From NCBI RefSeq assembly GCF_014698935.1, contig NZ_JACVMN010000001.1:310001-374000 (forward strand): 64,000 bases of DNA. The letters are read 5' to 3'. The notes beneath the pieces are model-generated. The model saw only the letters and a list, made by a program, of their open reading frames with translations. It was not told the DNA's origin and searched no databases. This DNA comes from Flagellimonas sp. S3867 (lineage in GTDB: Bacteria > Bacteroidota > Bacteroidia > Flavobacteriales > Flavobacteriaceae). The translations under genes were made by a program, and so were the position numbers. The stretch's first letter is position 1; each line of letters begins with the position of its first letter. Shown here piece by piece: positions 31,668 through 41,397 of the stretch.

Positions 31668-34070
31668 ATGAAAAAATATACCCTTTACCTTCTTGCCGCA
31701 CTGTTTCTATGTAATTTTTCAAGTGCCCAGAATTTTGAAAAGACCAAGGACTATCAAAAGTTCAATGGGTACTTTAATTTCTATTATGATGATGCCACTG
31801 ATAAAATATTTTTGGAGGTGGATAAACTGAATAGCGATTTTTTATATGTCTATTCCCTAAGCAGTGGAATTGGAAGCAATGACATTGGATTGGATAGGGG
31901 ACAACTTGGAAACGAACAAGTGGTTTTTTTCAAAAAGGCCGGAAACAAACTATTGCTGGTTCAACCCAATCTAAAGTTCAGGGCAATTACCCAAAATGCA
32001 CTTGAAAAAAAATCGGTGGAACAGGCTTTTGCAAAATCCGTTTTGCATGGTTTTAAAATAGAGGAGGAGTCCAAAGGAAATTATTTGATTGATATAACTG
32101 ATTTTCTAATGCGGGATGCACATGGTGTTTCTTCCCGATTAAAAAATACCAAACAAGGGTCATATAGTTTAGATGCGTCCAAAAGTGCTTTGGCCTTTGA
32201 GCGTACCAAGGCGTTTCCAAAAAATGTTGAGTTTGATGTGACGCTTACTTTTAAAGGGAGCCCCGAAGGGGATTGGATACGTTCAGTTGCCCCGAATCCG
32301 GCATTGGTAACAGTGGCTCAGCACCATTCACTTATTGAATTACCGGATGACAATTATGAAAAAAGGGAATTTGACCCACGCTGCGGCTCTTACCCATTTT
32401 CATATTACGATTATGCCACACCCGTACAAGAATCGATTTTAAAACGATTTGTGACGCGCCATAGATTGAAGAAAAAGAACCCGAATGCGGAGGTGAGTGA
32501 AGCTGTAGAGCCCATTGTCTATTATTTGGACAACGGAACGCCCGAGCCTGTGCGCTCTGCATTATTGGATGGTGGAAAGTGGTGGAACCAGGCTTTTGAA
32601 GCCATAGGATACAAGGATGCCTTTCAATTGAAAATGTTACCCGATAATGCCGACCCCTTGGATGCGCGCTACAATGTGATTCAATGGGTACACCGATCAA
32701 CTAGGGGGTGGAGTTATGGAAGTAGCATTACAGACCCGAGGACCGGAGAAATCATTAAAGGACATGTGAGTTTGGGAAGTTTACGAATAAGACAGGACTT
32801 TTTGATTGCACAAGCATTAATGAACAAACCCTTCGCTGAGCGAGATGAAAACTATAAACCTATGTTGGATATGGCATTAGCCCGAATCCGACAGCTGTCC
32901 GCACATGAAATCGGACATACCCTTGGTTTTGCCCACAATTTTGCAGCTAGCACAAACGGTAGAGCTTCTGTGATGGATTACCCACACCCACAATTTACTT
33001 TGGAAGGTGATAATATTGATTTTAGCAATGCATACGATACAGGAATAGGGGCATGGGACAAAGTCACCGTGGCCTATTCGTACACAGATTTTCCGAATAA
33101 CACGAATGAAAAAGAGGGTTTGAATAGCATTTTACAACAAGCCCAAACTGATGGATTGCGCTATATTTCCGATCAAGATGCCAGACCTCGAGGTGGAGCA
33201 CATGCTTTGGCGCATTTGTGGGACAATGGCAGAAACGCTTCACAGGAATTGGAAAATGTCATGAAAATCAGGAAAACTGCAATTGCCAATTTCTCTATCG
33301 ATAATATCCGAACAGGAGAATCCAATTCCGTTTTGGAGGATGTATTTGCGCCACTCTATTTTTTCCACAGATACCAAACCGAAGCAGTTTCTAAATTGAT
33401 TGGAGGTTTGGATTACAATTATACCGTGAAAGGTGATGGACAGCGTACGGTTTACCCCATTAGTCAAACAAGTCAAGAAAATGCACTGAAAACCATTTTT
33501 AAGACGTTGAACGCGTCTGACATTGCGATTCCCAAGGAAAAATTAGCACTATTTCCACCAAGAGCTATCGGTTATGGAAAATCGAGGGAATCTTTTAATG
33601 GGCGAAGCGGGGTGACCTTTGACGCTTTATCAGCGGCCGAAACAGCAGCAGATATGACCTTGGGTCTTTTATTGCATCCTGAACGCGCCTCTAGATTGAT
33701 TCAGCAAAAGAGCTTGGACAAAGATCAAATGGGTTTATCACAACTTTTGGAAAGATTGATTGAAAACACTGTTAAAGAAAGCAACAAGGACCCATATTTG
33801 AACGAGGTACAGCAAACCATCAATTTTAGGGTACTGTATCATATCATGAATTTGGCTGCCCATCAACAGGTACATCCACAAGTTAATGCAATTGCAAACG
33901 AAACATTGAGGTCCCTCAAAGTCTCATTGTTGAGCAACGGAAGAAATCCAATTGCCGCCGAAATGGTCAGAAGAATAGATGCCTTCACCAAAGCTCCGAA
34001 TAATTTTGAAGTGATTTCTGCCCCAAAAATTCCAGATGGATCTCCAATTGGTATGGATTGTTTTCATTAA
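31668..34070 (+). CDS. Exported zinc-dependent metalloprotease (DUF5117/DUF4953 type)
   Basis: An 800-residue exported protein (signal peptide 1-20, ending FSSAQ). The zinc motif is His413-Glu414-x-x-His417-x-x-Gly-x-x-His423 (HEIGHTLGFAHN), the metzincin-type extended site, followed by the segment SVMDYPHPQF with a Met-turn-like Met. The N-terminal half (about 30-300) is a beta-rich region typical of the DUF5117 class and the C-terminal third is helical (DUF4953-type). No type IX sorting domain is visible at the C-terminus, so it is likely periplasmic or outer-membrane associated. Large families of this protease occur in Bacteroidota; substrates are unknown. Confidence 0.9.
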   Translation: MKKYTLYLLAALFLCNFSSAQNFEKTKDYQKFNGYFNFYYDDATDKIFLEVDKLNSDFLYVYSLSSGIGSNDIGLDRGQLGNEQVVFFKKAGNKLLLVQPNLKFRAITQNALEKKSVEQAFAKSVLHGFKIEEESKGNYLIDITDFLMRDAHGVSSRLKNTKQGSYSLDASKSALAFERTKAFPKNVEFDVTLTFKGSPEGDWIRSVAPNPALVTVAQHHSLIELPDDNYEKREFDPRCGSYPFSYYDYATPVQESILKRFVTRHRLKKKNPNAEVSEAVEPIVYYLDNGTPEPVRSALLDGGKWWNQAFEAIGYKDAFQLKMLPDNADPLDARYNVIQWVHRSTRGWSYGSSITDPRTGEIIKGHVSLGSLRIRQDFLIAQALMNKPFAERDENYKPMLDMALARIRQLSAHEIGHTLGFAHNFAASTNGRASVMDYPHPQFTLEGDNIDFSNAYDTGIGAWDKVTVAYSYTDFPNNTNEKEGLNSILQQAQTDGLRYISDQDARPRGGAHALAHLWDNGRNASQELENVMKIRKTAIANFSIDNIRTGESNSVLEDVFAPLYFFHRYQTEAVSKLIGGLDYNYTVKGDGQRTVYPISQTSQENALKTIFKTLNASDIAIPKEKLALFPPRAIGYGKSRESFNGRSGVTFDALSAAETAADMTLGLLLHPERASRLIQQKSLDKDQMGLSQLLERLIENTVKESNKDPYLNEVQQTINFRVLYHIMNLAAHQQVHPQVNAIANETLRSLKVSLLSNGRNPIAAEMVRRIDAFTKAPNNFEVISAPKIPDGSPIGMDCFH

Positions 34071-34129
34071 TTAAAAATCCACAATGAACCAATCCAGTAA
34101 TCTAATTATCCAAGAATACGACCAGCACG

Positions 34130-35155
34130 ATGGAAATAAATTTAATTAGCGACACCGTTACCAAGCCTACGCCCGGAATGTTGGAGGCGATCATGACCGC
34201 CAAAGTGGGTGATGATGTATTTAAAAACGACCCCAGTGTCAATGCTTTGGAAGAAAAAATGGCCAATTACTTTGGAATGGAAGCTGCGCTGTTTTTCCCA
34301 AGTGGTACTATGGCAAACCAAACGGCGATTAAATTGCACACCAATCCAGGTGAACAATTGATTTGTGATAAATATGCCCATGTGTATAATTATGAAGGGG
34401 GAGGGGTAAGTTTTAATAGTGGAGTGTCCTGCAAATTGGTAGATGGGAACAGAGGAATGATGACCGCTGAACAGGTTGAACAAGCCATAAACCCACCTGA
34501 TTTTTATCACAGCCCATTAACCACTTTGGTCTGTATTGAAAACACGACCAATAAAGGCGGTGGTGCTTGTTGGGATTTTAATGAACTCAAAAAAATCAGA
34601 ACCATTTGCAACAATAACAGCCTAAACTATCATTTGGATGGTGCACGACTTTGGAATGCCTTAGTTGCTAAGCAAGAAAACCCAAAGGATTATGGGGGCC
34701 TTTTCGATTCCATTAGTGTATGCCTTAGCAAGGGATTGGGCTGCCCTGTTGGTTCTGTTTTGGTCGGTAATAAAAAATTGATTGATGATGCCCTTCGGGT
34801 TCGTAAAGTATTGGGTGGCGGTATGCGTCAATCCGGATTTTTGGCAGCAGCGGGAATCTATGCTATGGACAATCATATTGACAGATTAGCAAAAGACCAT
34901 CAAAAAGCAAAAGAAATTGGTGAGGTTTTAATTAAGATGGACTGTATTCAAAAAGTAGAGCCCATAGAGACCAACATTATTATTTTTGAGTTGGATGAAT
35001 CCATAATGTCTTCAGTAAATTTCTTGGCAAAATTGGAAGAAAAAAGTATTTCCATAATTGGAATGGGCCAAGGCAAACTCCGAATTGTAACCCACTTGGA
35101 TTATACACTAGAAATGCACTCACATTTTTTAAATGTATTGCGAGAAATCGGCTGA
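34130..35155 (+). CDS. Low-specificity L-threonine aldolase (PLP, GntG-like)
   Basis: A 341-residue fold-type I PLP enzyme that cleaves threonine or allo-threonine to glycine and acetaldehyde. Features: the N-terminal LISDTVTKPTPGM, the PLP-phosphate region FFPSGTMANQTAIK, the Asp before the cofactor in YHLDGARLWNA and the Schiff-base Lys in SVCLSKGLGCPVGS. Length and motif order fit threonine aldolases well. It starts 59 bp after the metalloprotease stop and is convergent with ybaB, whose stop lies 3 bp away. Confidence 0.92.
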   Translation: MEINLISDTVTKPTPGMLEAIMTAKVGDDVFKNDPSVNALEEKMANYFGMEAALFFPSGTMANQTAIKLHTNPGEQLICDKYAHVYNYEGGGVSFNSGVSCKLVDGNRGMMTAEQVEQAINPPDFYHSPLTTLVCIENTTNKGGGACWDFNELKKIRTICNNNSLNYHLDGARLWNALVAKQENPKDYGGLFDSISVCLSKGLGCPVGSVLVGNKKLIDDALRVRKVLGGGMRQSGFLAAAGIYAMDNHIDRLAKDHQKAKEIGEVLIKMDCIQKVEPIETNIIIFELDESIMSSVNFLAKLEEKSISIIGMGQGKLRIVTHLDYTLEMHSHFLNVLREIG

Positions 35156-35158
35156 AAC

Positions 35159-35485
35159 CTATTTGAACAAAGAATCCATTCCTGGAATATTGGGCATACC
35201 CTCTTTGGCAACCGCGGCCAATTCAGTTTCATTTACATTGGTCGCCTTTTCAATAGCCTTGTTCAAGGTCAATACCAGATAATCTTCAAGTTGCTCTTTG
35301 TCTTGCAATAGCGTATCGTCAATGGCAATGGATTTGATTTCCCGATTAGCCGTAATGGTTATTTTTAGCTTGCCATCAGCAGAATCCTCATCAATCAGAA
35401 CTGTGTTTAATCGTTCCTTGGTTGCCTTTACTTTTTCTTGGGTGTCCTTTAATTTACCCATCATTCCCATTAAATCTCCGAACAT
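35159..35485 (-). CDS. YbaB/EbfC family nucleoid-associated protein
   Basis: A 108-residue DNA-binding protein of the YbaB/EbfC fold. The N-terminal helix is Met-rich ([20 protein letters not shown]), followed by a three-strand sheet ([21 protein letters not shown]) and a C-terminal helix ([17 protein letters not shown]) ending GMPNIPGM, the standard pattern. Known members bind DNA as dimers and are often next to dnaX/recR; here they are not. It is divergent from the S9 peptidase, with about 60 bp between the starts. Confidence 0.9.
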   Translation of the reverse strand: MFGDLMGMMGKLKDTQEKVKATKERLNTVLIDEDSADGKLKITITANREIKSIAIDDTLLQDKEQLEDYLVLTLNKAIEKATNVNETELAAVAKEGMPNIPGMDSLFK

Positions 35486-35545
35486 AATCTTGAATTTGAT
35501 GCAAAATTGAAATCAAAAGTAATAATTTGGCACAAATCAGAACCG

Positions 35546-37684
35546 ATGAAACACCTTGTTTTTAGAAGTAGTTTTTTCATATTAAGCCTTATTTTTGCAG
35601 GCTCTTGCCAAAATAGTAAAGAAAAATCGATGAGTACTACACCTCCTATTGCAAAAAAGAAACCTACCAAACTTGAAAAACACGGTGATGTTAGGGTTGA
35701 TGACTATTATTGGATGAACAATAGGGAAGACCAAGAGGTTTTGGACTATTTGAACGCAGAGAATGCCTATTATGGAGAAATGACCTCACATACCAAAAAG
35801 TTTCAGGATTCACTTTTTCATGAGATGAAATCGCGGATAAAGGAGGATGATACTTCCGTTCCCTATAAATACAATGGTTATTGGTACATCACCAAGTTCG
35901 AAACCGGCCAAGAATATCCTATTTATCTAAGGAGAAAAAACACGATGGAATCGACCGACGAATTGCTTTTCGATTGCAACCAAATGGCCAAGGACCACGA
36001 ATTCTTTAATTTAAGGGGAATTTCCATTAGTCCGGACAACACATTGGCCTCATTCGCCACAGATACTGTTTCCAGAAGGCAGTACACAATTCAGGTGAAG
36101 AATTTGGAAACAGGCAAAATATTTGATGACAAAGTAGAGAACACCACGGGCAGTTCTGTTTGGGGAAACGATGGAAAGACACTGTTCTATGCCAAAAAAG
36201 ACCCGGTTACCCTACGCTCCGATAAAATTTACAGACATACGTTAGGCTCATCTGCCGCTGAAGACGTTCTTATTTTTCATGAAAAAGATTCAACATTCAA
36301 CACCTTTGTGTATAAGACCAAATCCAGAAAATATTTGGTTATTGGTTCCGTAAGCACTCTCACATCAGAATATCAGATTTTGGATGCAAATGACCCTGAA
36401 GGTGAGTTTAAAATATTTTCTCCACGGGAAAGAGGGGTGGAATACTCGATTGCGCACTACAATGGCAACTTTTTTGTACTCACAAACAAAGATTCTGCTA
36501 CCAACTTCAAATTGATGCAGACTACAGATGAAAAAACTGACGCAGCTTTTTGGAAGGAATTTATTCCACACCGAAACGATGTGCTTTTAGAGGATGTTGA
36601 AATTTTTAAGGACTATTATGTGCTCTCCGAACGTGAAAATGGGTTGAATAAGCTCAAAATTGTCCGTTGGGATGGTTCAGACAGTCATTATTTACCCTTT
36701 GAAAGTAAGACTTATGTGGCAGGAACCTCGGTGAATCTTGATTTTAACACCAAAGAACTGCGCTATTACTACAATGAAATGGGTGCTCCCTATGCGATTA
36801 TCGATTTTAATATGGAGAAAAAGACCAAAAAAATACTGAAGGAGCAGGAAGTATTAGGAGGTAAATTCGATAAATCCAACTATCGTACCGAACGATTATG
36901 GGCCACAGCTAGGGATGGTGCTAAAGTTCCAATTTCTTTGGTCTATCACAAAGATGTGAAGTTTGATGGGACCAGCCCACTGCTTCAATATGCCTACGGC
37001 TCATACGGCAGTACCATCGACCCTTACTTTTCATCCATTAGATTGAGTTTATTGGATAGAGGATTTATATATGCCATCGCCCACATACGGGGAGGTGAAT
37101 ATTTGGGAAGGCCCTGGTACGAAGATGGCAAACTCCTCAATAAGAAAAATACCTTTACAGATTTCGTTGATTGTTCCAAGTATCTGATAGCGAAAAAATA
37201 CACCTCTCCGGCCCATTTATACGCCAGCGGAGGCTCGGCAGGAGGGCTTTTAATGGGAGCAGTGGCCAATTTGGCCCCTGAACTCTATAACGGAGTAATA
37301 GCATCCGTTCCTTTTGTTGATGTGGTCACTACAATGTTGGATTCATCTATTCCGCTTACAACAGGGGAATATGACGAATGGGGAAATCCCAATGAAAAAG
37401 AATTCTACCAGTACATGAAATCCTATTCACCATACGATAATGTAGAGTCTAAGGAGTACCCAAATATGTATGTTTCCACAGGTTTGCACGATTCACAAGT
37501 ACAATATTGGGAGCCTGCCAAATGGGTGGCAAAACTGCGGGATCACAAAACAGATGATAAGCTACTTTTTTTAGATACTAATATGGATGCGGGGCATGGT
37601 GGAGCTTCTGGTAGATTCGAATCCTTAAAGGAAACAGCCAAAGAATATGCTTTTATATTGGATTTGGAAGGAAAAGCGCTTTAA
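35546..37684 (+). CDS. S9 family prolyl oligopeptidase, lipoprotein
   Basis: A 712-residue serine peptidase of the prolyl oligopeptidase/oligopeptidase B type. I start it at ATG 35546, which gives a lipoprotein signal (MKHLVFRSSFFILSLIFAGS with lipobox Cys directly after); the longer start at 35507 would bury it. The N-terminal half is a beta-propeller; the C-terminal catalytic domain has Ser564 in SGGSAGG and His in DAGHGGASGRF, with the Asp between. The strand motif GSYGSTIDP and the HIRGGEYLGRPWYEDGK segment point to the oligopeptidase B (PtrB) branch. Probably anchored in the periplasm or outer membrane, trimming short peptides. Confidence 0.92.
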   Translation: MKHLVFRSSFFILSLIFAGSCQNSKEKSMSTTPPIAKKKPTKLEKHGDVRVDDYYWMNNREDQEVLDYLNAENAYYGEMTSHTKKFQDSLFHEMKSRIKEDDTSVPYKYNGYWYITKFETGQEYPIYLRRKNTMESTDELLFDCNQMAKDHEFFNLRGISISPDNTLASFATDTVSRRQYTIQVKNLETGKIFDDKVENTTGSSVWGNDGKTLFYAKKDPVTLRSDKIYRHTLGSSAAEDVLIFHEKDSTFNTFVYKTKSRKYLVIGSVSTLTSEYQILDANDPEGEFKIFSPRERGVEYSIAHYNGNFFVLTNKDSATNFKLMQTTDEKTDAAFWKEFIPHRNDVLLEDVEIFKDYYVLSERENGLNKLKIVRWDGSDSHYLPFESKTYVAGTSVNLDFNTKELRYYYNEMGAPYAIIDFNMEKKTKKILKEQEVLGGKFDKSNYRTERLWATARDGAKVPISLVYHKDVKFDGTSPLLQYAYGSYGSTIDPYFSSIRLSLLDRGFIYAIAHIRGGEYLGRPWYEDGKLLNKKNTFTDFVDCSKYLIAKKYTSPAHLYASGGSAGGLLMGAVANLAPELYNGVIASVPFVDVVTTMLDSSIPLTTGEYDEWGNPNEKEFYQYMKSYSPYDNVESKEYPNMYVSTGLHDSQVQYWEPAKWVAKLRDHKTDDKLLFLDTNMDAGHGGASGRFESLKETAKEYAFILDLEGKAL

Positions 37685-37756
37685 AATAAAAATACTATTT
37701 TTGTCCCGGATAAATCGAGAAGGAATTCAAGATTTACCCCTTACCTAAACCCAGTT

Positions 37757-38797
37757 ATGAGAAAACAGATAAATGCGCATAGCAATATTCTTGATTTAAT
37801 TGGAAATACCCCCCTAGTAGAGCTTAACAAAATTGCCGAGCCCCTTACAGGAAACTTTTATGCCAAGGTTGAGTCTTTTAACCCAGGCCATTCCTCAAAG
37901 GATAGAATTGCGGCTTACATTATAGATGAGGCCGAGCGCAAAGGCCTTCTTAAACCTGGAAGCACTATTATCGAGACCACTTCGGGTAATACTGGTTTCA
38001 GTTTGGCCATGGTGAGTATTGTAAAAGGATATAAATGTATTTTGGCGGTTAGTTCAAAATCATCTCCAGATAAGATAGACATGCTTCGTTCCATGGGTGC
38101 TAAAGTATATGTGTGCCCTGCCCATGTTAGCGCAGATGATCCTAGGTCTTATTATGAGGTTGCCAAGCGTTTACATAAAGAAACAAAGGATTCCATTTAC
38201 ATCAACCAATATTTCAACGAACTCAATATAGAGGCTCATTACCATACAACCGGTCCAGAGATTTGGAAACAAACCAATGGTGCCATAACCCATTTGGTAG
38301 CTTGTAGTGGTACTGGTGGGACTATTTCAGGTATTGCACGGTATTTAAAAGAACAAAACCCTGATGTAAAGGTATTGGGAGTCGATGCTTACGGGTCTGT
38401 ACTCAAAAAATACCATGAAACAGGGGAATTTGACCATAATGAGGTATATCCATACCGTATCGAAGGATTGGGCAAAAATTTGATTCCGGACGCTACTGAT
38501 TTCAATTGCATAGATCGCTATGTCAAGGTAACGGATGGTGAAAGCGCCCATATGGCACGAAAAATAGCCCATGCCGAAGGCATTTTTGTTGGTTATACCA
38601 GTGGAGCCGCAATGCAGGCCCTGTATCAGTTGAATACTGAAGGTGAATTTTCGGAAGATAGTAACGTGGTGGTTATTTTTCCTGACCACGGATCCAGGTA
38701 CATGAGCAAAGTTTACAGCAATGAATGGATGGAAAACCAAGGGTTCTTCGATATCCAAAACGCTGAAGTACCAGAAAAAATAGAGTACATAAAGTAA
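37757..38797 (+). CDS. Fold-type II PLP beta-replacement enzyme (cysteine synthase/cystathionine beta-synthase core), candidate cysteate synthase
   Basis: A 346-residue enzyme of the cysteine-synthase family. The Schiff-base Lys is Lys48 in NPGHSSKDR, the substrate loop is [11 protein letters not shown] and the PLP-phosphate loop is [11 protein letters not shown]. Sequence details ([30 protein letters not shown]) are nearer to cystathionine beta-synthase cores than to CysK, but the regulatory CBS pair is missing. A TATTTTTG box lies at 37696-37703. It is followed, after a terminator, by an AONS/SPT-type enzyme. Known: flavobacterial sulfonolipid synthesis needs cysteate and an AONS-type cysteate acyltransferase. 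Inference: this gene may make cysteate; ordinary cysteine or cystathionine synthesis is the main alternative. Confidence 0.85.
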   Translation: MRKQINAHSNILDLIGNTPLVELNKIAEPLTGNFYAKVESFNPGHSSKDRIAAYIIDEAERKGLLKPGSTIIETTSGNTGFSLAMVSIVKGYKCILAVSSKSSPDKIDMLRSMGAKVYVCPAHVSADDPRSYYEVAKRLHKETKDSIYINQYFNELNIEAHYHTTGPEIWKQTNGAITHLVACSGTGGTISGIARYLKEQNPDVKVLGVDAYGSVLKKYHETGEFDHNEVYPYRIEGLGKNLIPDATDFNCIDRYVKVTDGESAHMARKIAHAEGIFVGYTSGAAMQALYQLNTEGEFSEDSNVVVIFPDHGSRYMSKVYSNEWMENQGFFDIQNAEVPEKIEYIK

Positions 38798-38822
38798 ACA
38801 ACTAGCTTAACTTAAATAACGG

Positions 38823-38852
38823 AACGACAATGTTTTACATTGTCGTTTTTTT
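38823..38852 (+). terminator. Rho-independent terminator after the PLP beta-replacement gene
   Basis: Perfect 11-bp stem AACGACAATGT (38823-38833) and ACATTGTCGTT (38837-38847), loop TTT, T run to 38852. Confidence 0.9.
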
Positions 38853-38922
38853 ATATAGGAATATTAGTTATGTGAGCTTGGTAAAAATATATATTTTTGC
38901 AGTTGAATCAATTTTAAGGTAG

Positions 38923-40182
38923 ATGAGAGATTTATTTGATAGAATCATTGAGAATAAGGGGCCGTTGGGAAAATGGGCGTCTCAGGCAGAAGGATATTTT
39001 GTGTTCCCAAAATTAGAAGGTCCTATCTCCAACAGAATGAAATTCCAAGGAAAGGATGTCATTACATGGAGTATCAATGATTACTTGGGTCTGGCTAATC
39101 TACCTGAAATCAAAAAAGTTGATGGAGATGCCGCCTATGAGTATGGAGCTGCCTTTCCCATGGGTGCTCGTATGATGAGCGGTCATACTGATTTTCACGA
39201 GCAGTTGGAGCAGGAGCTGGCTGCATTTGTAAATAAAGAAGCCTCCTATTTGCTGAATTTTGGCTATCAAGGATTTATGTCGGTAATAGATGCGTTGGTG
39301 TCTAAAGATGACATTATAGTATATGATGTAGACTGTCACGCATGTATTATTGATGGTGTTCGTTTGCATATGGGAAAACGCTTTACGTTTAAGCATAATA
39401 ATGTAGAAAGCTTAGAGAAAAATCTCGAGCGAGCCACTAAAATGGCCACTGAAACCGGTGGTGGAATCTTAGTGATTTCTGAAGGAGTTTTCGGGATGCG
39501 GGGCGAGCAAGGCATTTTAAAGGAAATCGTTGAGTTAAAAGAAAAATTTAAGTTCAGATTGCTTGTGGATGACGCCCATGGATTTGGAACCCTTGGAAAA
39601 ACAGGTGCCGGAGCAGGTGAGGAGCAAGGAATTCAAGATGATATTGATGTGTATTTGGCCACTTTTGCCAAGTCTATGGCCGGAATCGGTGCTTTTGTTG
39701 CAGCAGACCAAGAGATTATCGAATATTTAAAATATAATCTACGATCTCAGATGTTTGCCAAATCCTTACCAATGGTGTACGTAAAAGGTGCATTGAAACG
39801 TTTGGATATGTTACGCACCATGCCTCAACTCAAAGCTAAACTTTGGGAGAATGTAAATGCGCTTCAAAATGGGCTTAAAGAACGTGGATTCGATATTGGT
39901 ACCACTACAAGTTGTGTTACTCCAGTTTATTTAAACGGAAGTATCCCTGAAGCAATGGCTTTGGTCAAAGACCTTCGTGAAAATTATGGAATATTCTGCT
40001 CTATAGTTGTTTATCCGGTTATACCTAAAGGATTGATTTTACTTAGGATGATACCAACAGCAACACATACGTTGCAAGATATTGAAGAAACGTTGGTTGC
40101 TTTCTCTGCAATTAGAGAACGATTGCAAAACGGAACATATAAAAGATTATCTGCGGCTGTTGCAGCAGCTATGGGTGAATAA
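38923..40182 (+). CDS. AONS/serine-palmitoyltransferase-type acyltransferase, candidate cysteate acyltransferase (capnine synthesis)
   Basis: A 419-residue fold-type I PLP enzyme of the alpha-oxoamine synthase family, which condenses an amino acid with an acyl thioester and releases CO2. Motifs: the N-terminal INDYLGL, GARMMSGHTDFHEQLE, the cofactor-stacking His region YDVDCHACIIDGVRLHMGK, DDAHGFGTLGKTGAG and Schiff-base Lys250 in TFAKSMAGIG. An N-terminal extension (about 45 residues) precedes the family core. It differs from the classical Bacteroides serine palmitoyltransferase. A TATTTTTG box lies at 38892-38899. Inference: it matches the type reported as cysteate acyltransferase for capnine in Flavobacterium; KBL, BioF or SPT activity must be excluded by experiment or tree. 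Confidence 0.87.
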   Translation: MRDLFDRIIENKGPLGKWASQAEGYFVFPKLEGPISNRMKFQGKDVITWSINDYLGLANLPEIKKVDGDAAYEYGAAFPMGARMMSGHTDFHEQLEQELAAFVNKEASYLLNFGYQGFMSVIDALVSKDDIIVYDVDCHACIIDGVRLHMGKRFTFKHNNVESLEKNLERATKMATETGGGILVISEGVFGMRGEQGILKEIVELKEKFKFRLLVDDAHGFGTLGKTGAGAGEEQGIQDDIDVYLATFAKSMAGIGAFVAADQEIIEYLKYNLRSQMFAKSLPMVYVKGALKRLDMLRTMPQLKAKLWENVNALQNGLKERGFDIGTTTSCVTPVYLNGSIPEAMALVKDLRENYGIFCSIVVYPVIPKGLILLRMIPTATHTLQDIEETLVAFSAIRERLQNGTYKRLSAAVAAAMGE

Positions 40183-40209
40183 TCCCTAGTATTTTATTGT
40201 AACGGACCA

Positions 40210-41331
40210 TTACCTCAAATCTTTCCGATATGTGCGCCTTCTTTTGTGTGTAACAGGGTCAAAATGTTTCCATAACTGTCGTATGGCCACATTCTCTTCC
40301 AATTCAGGGGTTCTAATACAATTAACGATACCTTTTTCTTGAAAAGTCTTGTGGTATTCATTAAAAATAATGGCCGTAACACCTTTATTCTGATATTCTG
40401 GATGTATGCCAATTAAATAAAAGATAACATCCTTGCTATGTTTCCTGGCTTTGAGCAAATGGAAAATTCCCCTTGGAAATAGTTTGCCTTTAGCCCTTTG
40501 GAGTGCTTCGGAAAATGAGGGCATAACAATGGCAAAAGCCACCAATTGGTCCTCTTTATCAATAACAAACTTGATGTATTCCGGATTTATAAAACTGATG
40601 TACTTCTTTTTGAAGTACTCTTTTTGCACATCGGTAATCTTTACAAAAGAAGAAAGTGCCGCATAAGAATCATTGAATAAATCGAACATTTTATCCACCC
40701 AGGGCATAATGTCTTTGCTACTTGAAAAGTTTAACTCCCTAAGTCCATATCTTCTTTTAATCAGAATATTGGCTTTATAGAAAGTTTTGGGGTCGGCATT
40801 GGCAAATAAAAACTTATTCTCTAAATATTCCTTCTCTTTTCTTAAACCATGTTCTTCGTAATGCGATTGATAATATGAATGATTGTACCAGGTAATCATA
40901 TTGCCGATATGGTCAAAACCTTCGGTTAGCACCCCAACTTTATCAAGATTGGAAAAACCTACTGGTCCTTCCATGTATTGCAACTGATTGGACTTTCCGA
41001 TTTCTGCAACTTTGTTCAGAAGCACTTTGGAAACCTCGAAATCATCTTCAAAATCGAACCATCCAAAACGCATTTTTTTTATTTTCTGCTCGTTGATTTC
41101 CACCCAATTGATAATTGCCGCTATTCTACCAACAATCTCCCCATTTTTGTAGGCTAAAAAGAAAGAGGCTTCTGCATTTTTAAACACCGGATTCTTTGTT
41201 GGGTCAAAAGATTCCATCTCATCTTTGATGATAGGAGGGACCCAATAGGGTGAACCTTTGTACAGTTTGAAGGGGAATTTTACAAATTTCTTTAAATCAG
41301 CTTTGGATGCTGCCTGCTTTAGGGTGACCAT
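40210..41331 (-). CDS. GNAT-like acyltransferase family protein
   Basis: A 373-residue cytoplasmic protein with two GNAT-like halves. The N-half has KFVKFPFKLYKGSPYWVPPIIKDEM and FFLAYKNGEIVGRIAAI, the usual acetyl/acyl-CoA strand-helix; the C-half has FYLIGIHPEYQNKGVTAIIFNEY, which carries the CoA pyrophosphate-binding pattern (Q/R-x-x-G-x-G/A form: QNKGVT). It is often mislabelled in Bacteroidota. It is convergent with the AONS-type gene (27 bp between stops). Sulfonolipids and ceramides need an N-acyltransferase step after condensation; an acyltransferase next door is suggestive, but nothing in the sequence fixes its substrate. Confidence 0.8.
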   Translation of the reverse strand: MVTLKQAASKADLKKFVKFPFKLYKGSPYWVPPIIKDEMESFDPTKNPVFKNAEASFFLAYKNGEIVGRIAAIINWVEINEQKIKKMRFGWFDFEDDFEVSKVLLNKVAEIGKSNQLQYMEGPVGFSNLDKVGVLTEGFDHIGNMITWYNHSYYQSHYEEHGLRKEKEYLENKFLFANADPKTFYKANILIKRRYGLRELNFSSSKDIMPWVDKMFDLFNDSYAALSSFVKITDVQKEYFKKKYISFINPEYIKFVIDKEDQLVAFAIVMPSFSEALQRAKGKLFPRGIFHLLKARKHSKDVIFYLIGIHPEYQNKGVTAIIFNEYHKTFQEKGIVNCIRTPELEENVAIRQLWKHFDPVTHKRRRTYRKDLR

Positions 41332-41397
41332 ACATTAAATTTTGCAAGGTCAATATTAGGAATATTATCATTAGAAGAAAAATGATATTGATAAAGC

